NCBI RefSeq assembly: GCF_900086585.1
Contig: NZ_FLKM01000009.1
Location: forward strand, 930,001 to 994,000
DNA: 64,000 nt
Direction of reading: 5' to 3'
Source: Emergencia timonensis
Lineage (GTDB): Bacteria; Bacillota; Clostridia; Peptostreptococcales; Anaerovoracaceae
In this document: piece by piece, positions 59,576 to 64,000 of the stretch
Layout of the letters: the number at the start of each line of letters is the position of its first letter
Numbering within the stretch: position 1 is the stretch's first letter
Program-made: the position numbers and the translations under genes
Notes under the pieces: model-generated
The model's input: only the letters and a program-made list of their open reading frames with translations
What the model was told of the DNA's origin: nothing
Databases searched by the model: none

Positions 59576-60730
59576 ATGAGTGATGATAAGAAGACAGAGA
59601 AGCAGATTGACAGTTATGGTAAACATATCAAGGTTTGGTTAAATGAAATCGAGAAAAATTATTTGAAACTAGAGAAAGAAGAGAATGAACGAAAGAAGGG
59701 AAAAATCAGAGATAAAATAGAAGAGCATAAGGGTATTCTCAAGCGCGATATGGAACGGTTGGCTAAATGCGGGGGAAGTCCAGAAATGTTCTTGGGAAAT
59801 ATAACGGCATTTCAAAGAAAGATAATTGATGAGTTGTTCCCCTCTGGAGTTGACAGAGATACTGTTGCCATTGAAAAAGAAATCCAGCGGATCAAGAAGA
59901 TGCTTAACGAGGATCTAAAGGAGGCCATGGAAAAGTATACCTATGATCCAGAGGATACAGTAGAGATAAAACAGAAGAGTAAACTGTTCGAAAAGGAAGC
60001 ATATATTAGTTGGAATATGATGAGGGCAAGCAACCCAAAGTCTGTTTCAGGAGCGGAAAATAAGCATTATAACGATAGCTGGAATTATGCCAGAGATTAC
60101 GATTCCACAAAAGATAAATATTTTTCCCCTGAAGAACAGAAATTGATTGCAAACTGTATGCAGACCTACGAAGCAGAGTTGGCATATTACAGGCAGAAAC
60201 GTGCATGGATGGGAAGATTGGGAGAATCCTTGTGCAAGACTGCAGAGAAGATCGGCGAGTGGGGGGACATCACCCAGGCGAGGATATTTGCCGATAACCT
60301 GAGCAGGGAAGTGTTCATAAACCCTGTGAAGGAAATTGAAGGGGAAAAGCTTTCCAAAGAAGAACTGTCAGAGAAGTCGAAGGCGATGACGAGGCGGTAC
60401 ATCCAGTTCATCGCTGATGAAAAGGCGGTGGAGGAAGGGCTCAGGGTAATGAAGGAATGTGAGGAACAAACCGACCGGCAGCTAGAAGAACTGAAACACG
60501 GCGTCCAATCGGCAGAAGACTTGTCATTGACGGGACTTCGTGAACTGAGGAAAACCGTCAGAATGGCAGAGGACGAGGTTGGTGGTGTAAACATGCTCAC
60601 CTGCCTGCTGCTGAGGGAAAGACTGGGTATAGAGAAGGCTGGATTTGTCCTGTTATATACTTACGACAAATTAAAAGAGGATAGAAAAGAACTGCTTACA
60701 TCCTACACCTTTGAGGAGCTGGGGTTGTAG
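59576..60730 (+). CDS. Unknown protein, paralogue B of the twin cassette
   Basis: 384 residues; GAGGAGGGG site. Similar length and layout to paralogue A, with two segments almost identical at DNA level and the rest clearly diverged. The leader before the start also resembles that of A (AGAGGAAGA...GAATTTT). A terminator follows at 60753. Function not known; a defence, immunity or cargo role is possible but not shown. Confidence 0.7.
   Translation: MSDDKKTEKQIDSYGKHIKVWLNEIEKNYLKLEKEENERKKGKIRDKIEEHKGILKRDMERLAKCGGSPEMFLGNITAFQRKIIDELFPSGVDRDTVAIEKEIQRIKKMLNEDLKEAMEKYTYDPEDTVEIKQKSKLFEKEAYISWNMMRASNPKSVSGAENKHYNDSWNYARDYDSTKDKYFSPEEQKLIANCMQTYEAELAYYRQKRAWMGRLGESLCKTAEKIGEWGDITQARIFADNLSREVFINPVKEIEGEKLSKEELSEKSKAMTRRYIQFIADEKAVEEGLRVMKECEEQTDRQLEELKHGVQSAEDLSLTGLRELRKTVRMAEDEVGGVNMLTCLLLRERLGIEKAGFVLLYTYDKLKEDRKELLTSYTFEELGL
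59875..59965 (+). repeat. Near-identical block in the twin genes (B, part 1)
   Basis: Counterpart of 58631-58721. The sudden change to diverged sequence at both ends suggests gene conversion or strong local constraint. Confidence 0.8.
60197..60273 (+). repeat. Near-identical block in the twin genes (B, part 2)
   Basis: Counterpart of 58963-59039. Confidence 0.8.
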
Positions 60731-60752
60731 CTGATAACAAAATAAATATACT

Positions 60753-60786
60753 ACCAGTAGCATCAGTCATAGTACTGGTGCTTTTT
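60753..60786 (+). terminator. Terminator of the twin cassette
   Basis: Stem ACCAGTA/TACTGGT with a 13-base loop and TTTTT. It closes the cassette before the tape-measure gene. Confidence 0.6.
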
Positions 60787-60813
60787 AAATGGAAAAAGAA
60801 GGAGGTGATGCCT

Positions 60814-60834
60814 ATGCGTGGATTAAGAAAGTAA
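60814..60834 (+). CDS. Possible leader peptide MRGLRK
   Basis: Seven codons including stop, directly after AAGGAGGTGAT, a nearly full anti-16S match, with 4-base spacing. It lies 37 bases before the tape-measure gene, which has its own site. Such a strong site before a six-residue frame suggests a leader or translational enhancer; it may equally be chance or a remnant. Confidence 0.35.
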   Translation: MRGLRK

Positions 60835-60870
60835 TTATACAATTCAATTAAAATCGAAAGGAGAAAAATT

Positions 60871-62748
60871 ATGAGTGATAATAAAAGTGAATTATCAAAA
60901 GAATTAGATCAAATAGGAAAAGGATTAGAAGGTATCAGCCAAGTGGCAGGGCTAGCAAATGATAGTTTAGCGGACTTTATCGGTACACTGGGAACTCTGG
61001 TGACTGCAGCGTCGGAACTTCAGGGAACATTTGCGGTGCTTCACAAATGGGCTGGAGATTTCTCAAAGAAAATTGTAGATAGTAAACCTATTGAAAGCTT
61101 TAGCCAAAGTGTAACCAACAACGTGGAGAAAATAGGTGTGAGTTTTTCGGGCTTATCAAATAGAACTACAAGTGTTAAAAAAATTCTGGGAAGTTTCTGC
61201 GACTCTGGTCGTGAAAAATTTAGCGGCTTAAAAGATAAGATTAGTTTCTTTGCTACCAACGCCAAGGGTCATTTCGACGACCTCAAAGAAACCATCTCCA
61301 ACTTCAGCTTCTCTGACCTAAAGGAATCCATCAAAAACCTCCCTGAGACCATGAGTGAAGCCATGGGCAAGTTGGGGAACACCCTTTCCACCCATGCAGG
61401 TTCTATCGGTTCAACGGCTGGAAAGCTTTTGTCCGGAGGCCTCATCGCGGGCATTGCTCTGGCAGTTGCCGCTGTGGCTGGACTGGTGGCAGCCTTCAAG
61501 CATCTGATGGAGTCCAACGAAGAATTCAGAGAAAAGATAGAAACGGCATGGTCAAAGGTGACGGAGGCCTTTGAGCCGGTCATCGAAGCCTTTGGCAGAC
61601 TGAAGGAAGCCCTGTTTGGGGAAGACAGCGGCGAGACGCCGCCACTAGTCGATGCTATTTTGGAAGGTGCACTCAACATCATAGACTGTATAGCCGAAGC
61701 GGCAGAACTGATCTCAGAGATCGTGTCCGGCGTTTTTGATTTTTTGACAGAACTGTGGATGGAACACGGAGAATCCATCTCGGAATTTATTTCAGGAACC
61801 ATCGAGACCATTACCGAAATCATCAGCGGCATCATCGACATTGTCAGCGGCATCATCGACGTCATCGTCGGCTTCTTCACCGGAGACGGCAATCGGATTT
61901 CCAGCGGCGTCAGCGAGATGTGGGACGGCGTTACCGCCATCTTCTCGGCAGCCTGGGACGTGATCCGCGACATCTTCTCCGTGGTGGTAGAGTTCTTTGC
62001 GGGAATATGGAGCGGCATCAAAGAAGCATTTGCCAGCGCGGCAGAGTGGTTCGGCAAAATTTTCCGCTCCGCATGGAAGGGGATTTCCAATGCATTTGAT
62101 GCTGCGGTGGACTTTTTCAGCGGCATCTGGAAGGGGATTTCCAAGGTGTTCAGCAGCGTCAGCAGCTTCTTCAAATCCAAGTTCTCGGCGGCATGGACGG
62201 CAGTCAAAAACGTCTTTTCCGGCGTGGGCAGCTTTTTCAGCGGCATCTGGAACACCATCAAAAAGACCTTTACCAACATCGGAACCAGCATCGGCAATGC
62301 CATCGGTGGCGCGTTCAAGAAAGTGGTCAATTCCATCATTGGTTTTGCCCAGAACACCATCAACGGCTTTATCAGCGCCATCAACAGCGCCATCAAGCTG
62401 ATCAACAAGATTCCCGGCGTCAGTATCGGACTCATATCAAAGCTGAGCATTCCGCGCCTGGCAGCAGGCGGCCTGGTGGATGCAGGACAGATGTTCGTAG
62501 CCAGAGAGGCGGGACCTGAGCTGGTGGGCAGCTTTGGCAGCAGAGCCGCTGTCATGAACAACGACCAGATAGTGACGTCCGTATCCAAAGGCGTATATGA
62601 GGCCGTCAGAGCCGCCATGTCCGGCAGCGACGGAAGCTACACCTTCCAGATCGTCAACAAGCTGGACGGCAAAGAAATCGGCAGACAGGTTGTAAACTAT
62701 CATAACGGCATCGTAAAGCAGACCGGCACATCACCGCTGCTGGTGTAA
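60871..62748 (+). CDS. Tail tape measure protein
   Basis: 625 residues. A helical N-terminal half, a hydrophobic stretch (LLSGGLIAGIALAVAAVAGLVAAF, ~190-215), then many amphipathic repeats with a W/F period (FFAGIWSGIKEAFASAAEWFG, FFSGIWKGISKVFSS, FFSGIWNTIKKTF), which are typical of tape measures. Its length sets tail length; by the usual ~0.15 nm per residue the tail would be about 90-95 nm, short for a siphovirus. AAAGGAG lies before the ATG. Confidence 0.88.
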   Translation: MSDNKSELSKELDQIGKGLEGISQVAGLANDSLADFIGTLGTLVTAASELQGTFAVLHKWAGDFSKKIVDSKPIESFSQSVTNNVEKIGVSFSGLSNRTTSVKKILGSFCDSGREKFSGLKDKISFFATNAKGHFDDLKETISNFSFSDLKESIKNLPETMSEAMGKLGNTLSTHAGSIGSTAGKLLSGGLIAGIALAVAAVAGLVAAFKHLMESNEEFREKIETAWSKVTEAFEPVIEAFGRLKEALFGEDSGETPPLVDAILEGALNIIDCIAEAAELISEIVSGVFDFLTELWMEHGESISEFISGTIETITEIISGIIDIVSGIIDVIVGFFTGDGNRISSGVSEMWDGVTAIFSAAWDVIRDIFSVVVEFFAGIWSGIKEAFASAAEWFGKIFRSAWKGISNAFDAAVDFFSGIWKGISKVFSSVSSFFKSKFSAAWTAVKNVFSGVGSFFSGIWNTIKKTFTNIGTSIGNAIGGAFKKVVNSIIGFAQNTINGFISAINSAIKLINKIPGVSIGLISKLSIPRLAAGGLVDAGQMFVAREAGPELVGSFGSRAAVMNNDQIVTSVSKGVYEAVRAAMSGSDGSYTFQIVNKLDGKEIGRQVVNYHNGIVKQTGTSPLLV

Positions 62749-62761
62749 AGGAGGAGTATAC

Positions 62762-63145
62762 ATGAATATTTTAAGAATAAAAAAAATCGGAGCTGACCAG
62801 TGGACGGAGGTGGAGAACCCTGTGTCCCTGCAGTGGAGCCTGACGGATCTCGACAGTGAGGACGGCAACGGCAGAAACCAGATGGGGGAGACGTTTAAGG
62901 ACAGAATTTCTCAGAAGAGGCAGCTGAGCTGCTCCTGGGCAGCCATGGAGGGAGAGAAGATGAAAAATCTTCTCTCCTGCCTCAACGACAACTTTTTTGA
63001 GGTGGAGTACCCCGATGCGCTGACCGGAAAACGAGAGACCTCTGTCTTCTACGTTACATCAAAGCAGACGCCATTGTACCGCTTCGATGCAAAGACCGAT
63101 CAGTGGCTGTGGACGGGGCTTGCGGCCACGCTGGTAGAAAGGTAA
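62762..63145 (+). CDS. DUF6711-type distal tail protein
   Basis: 127 residues. Starts LRIKKIGADQWTEVENPVSLQWS and ends TGLAATLVER, which agrees with small distal-tail or baseplate-associated proteins of Firmicutes phages. AAAGGAGG precedes the start. Located after the tape measure, as for Dit proteins. Confidence 0.65.
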   Translation: MNILRIKKIGADQWTEVENPVSLQWSLTDLDSEDGNGRNQMGETFKDRISQKRQLSCSWAAMEGEKMKNLLSCLNDNFFEVEYPDALTGKRETSVFYVTSKQTPLYRFDAKTDQWLWTGLAATLVER

Positions 63146-63154
63146 GGTGGACCC

Positions 63155-64000
63155 ATGCAAAACATAACAGAAAAATATCAGGACGCGATCAAATCCTACG
63201 ACAGAAAATTTATCATCAAAGCGGTCTTCTGTCAGCCAATTGCCGGCGCGGCCCCTGACGAGACGGGACAGAGACCGGTGCAGGAGGTTGCCGTTCTGAC
63301 AGGAGCAGACCATCTGGTGTCCATGACCCTGGAAGAGACATCCGCAGCAGACGACCGCATTTCCATGGGCAGTTTTTGTTCTGCAAAGCTGACGGTGGAA
63401 CTGATCGACGCGCCGAAGGATATCGACTATGACCATGTGATGATCAAAGCCTACAGCGGCCTTTTGACCGATGGGGACTACGAATACGTTCCCCTCGGCG
63501 TATTCTATGTCACAGAGGCAAGCACCAAGAACGACTATCAAAATCTGACGCTGACCGCTTACGACGGCGCCTGTCTTCTGGAAGAACCCTTCACAATGGA
63601 CGAAGGGTACCCCATGACGATCGAGGATCTGGTATCAAAGATCGCGGCGAGCAAAGGGATCGGCCTCCACCCGGACAACGTGTACAAGGAATACCTTTTA
63701 CCGGAGTTCAGAGAAGGCTATACCGAAAGACAGATGTTGGGCTTTGCCGCAGGGCTCATGGGCTGCAATGTGCGCTTTGACCGGCTGGGAAGACTGCAGT
63801 TCTATTGGTACCAGGAGCCTGCAATGGAAGTGGTCATAGATCGACAGAATCAGTATCTCCATGAGTTCATCCCTTCTACGGCAAGCCCGGTCACGGTGAC
63901 CTCTCTCATCTGCTCTGACGGGGAGAGAACCTATACCAGAGGAAAGGGAACCAGCGGTCTGGAACTGGCATTTGAAAATCCGTACATGACGGAAACGATC
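63155..64000 (+). CDS. Phage tail (hub/Tal-like) structural protein, 5' part
   Basis: The frame is open from 63155 to the end of the window (282 codons) and continues outside. RBS GGTAAGGTGG. The protein begins QNITEKYQDAIKSYDRKFII and includes DYEYVPLGVFYVTEASTKND and LTAYDGACLLEEPF, the pattern of the N-terminal domain of siphovirus tail-hub proteins such as gp44/Tal. The element extends to the right. Confidence 0.7.
   Translation, partial: MQNITEKYQDAIKSYDRKFIIKAVFCQPIAGAAPDETGQRPVQEVAVLTGADHLVSMTLEETSAADDRISMGSFCSAKLTVELIDAPKDIDYDHVMIKAYSGLLTDGDYEYVPLGVFYVTEASTKNDYQNLTLTAYDGACLLEEPFTMDEGYPMTIEDLVSKIAASKGIGLHPDNVYKEYLLPEFREGYTERQMLGFAAGLMGCNVRFDRLGRLQFYWYQEPAMEVVIDRQNQYLHEFIPSTASPVTVTSLICSDGERTYTRGKGTSGLELAFENPYMTETI

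Noticed and set aside
61269..62618. 449-codon minus-strand frame
   Set aside because: Shadow of the tape-measure gene, caused by its biased codon use; the plus-strand protein is a clear tape measure.

Overview
The window looks like chromosome of an anaerobic, spore-former-type Firmicute of class Clostridia. The signs are strong AGGAGG ribosome sites, consensus sigma-A promoters, NhaC antiporters, a glycyl-radical enzyme with its radical-SAM activase, FeoAB and moderate GC. A gut member of the Anaerovoracaceae / Emergencia kind fits, but the genus is an inference and not a sequence match. No rRNA or tRNA genes were seen.

Layout. 1-0.6 kb: 3' end of an Rpn/PD-(D/E)XK transposase-like gene. 0.8-5.5 kb: LysR regulator divergent from an operon of a resorcylate-decarboxylase-like amidohydrolase, a PLP aminotransferase and an NhaC antiporter. 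5.5-7.7 kb: metal export unit (TetR, MntE-like CDF, DtxR/MntR). 7.9-14.5 kb: a cobalamin riboswitch with its own promoter and terminator in front of a ~2040-residue secreted protein that combines alpha/alpha-toroid repeats with a DUF4430 (transcobalamin beta-domain-like) module, i.e. a bacterial analogue of intrinsic factor. 14.7-19.8 kb: AraC-GNAT fusion, HelD helicase, ECF sigma factor, DUF2461 protein, ferritin-like protein. 19.8-23.7 kb: YtrA-type GntR/ABC operon with tandem operators. 24.2-32 kb: small RHH repressor divergent from two large secreted peptidases (C69 and M14) that share leaders and C-terminal modules, then a YjiH membrane protein. 32.4-37.8 kb: alkyltransferase-like protein, GHKL kinase/LytTR regulator, divergent BceAB-like ABC exporter. 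37.9-38.1 kb: tandem 84-bp repeats. 38.5-44.2 kb: secreted Fn3 protein, RarA, MntR-FeoA-FeoB, then 94-bp hairpin repeats. 44.3-47.9 kb: GNAT, zinc-ribbon protein, EamA transporter, second NhaC. 47.9-56.3 kb: AraC regulator and DUF2284 protein divergent from SDR dehydrogenase, glycyl-radical enzyme and activase, followed by C_GCAxxG_C_C and esterase genes. 56.5-64 kb: siphovirus-type tail genes (tube, frameshifted chaperone, tape measure, distal tail proteins) with no head genes in view, interrupted by a self-contained cassette of two paralogous genes of unknown function; it runs off the right edge.

How it works together. Much of the window serves uptake and catabolism in an anaerobe: secreted peptidases feed a nearby membrane protein, B12 appears to be captured at the surface under riboswitch control, Fe(II) and Mn are handled by Feo and CDF units under DtxR-family control, and two Na+/H+ antiporters sit beside catabolic clusters. 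The most interesting items are the B12-controlled toroid/DUF4430 protein, the glycyl-radical enzyme with Gln where relatives have Glu, and the tail-only locus with a -1 frameshift site and a twin-gene cargo cassette.
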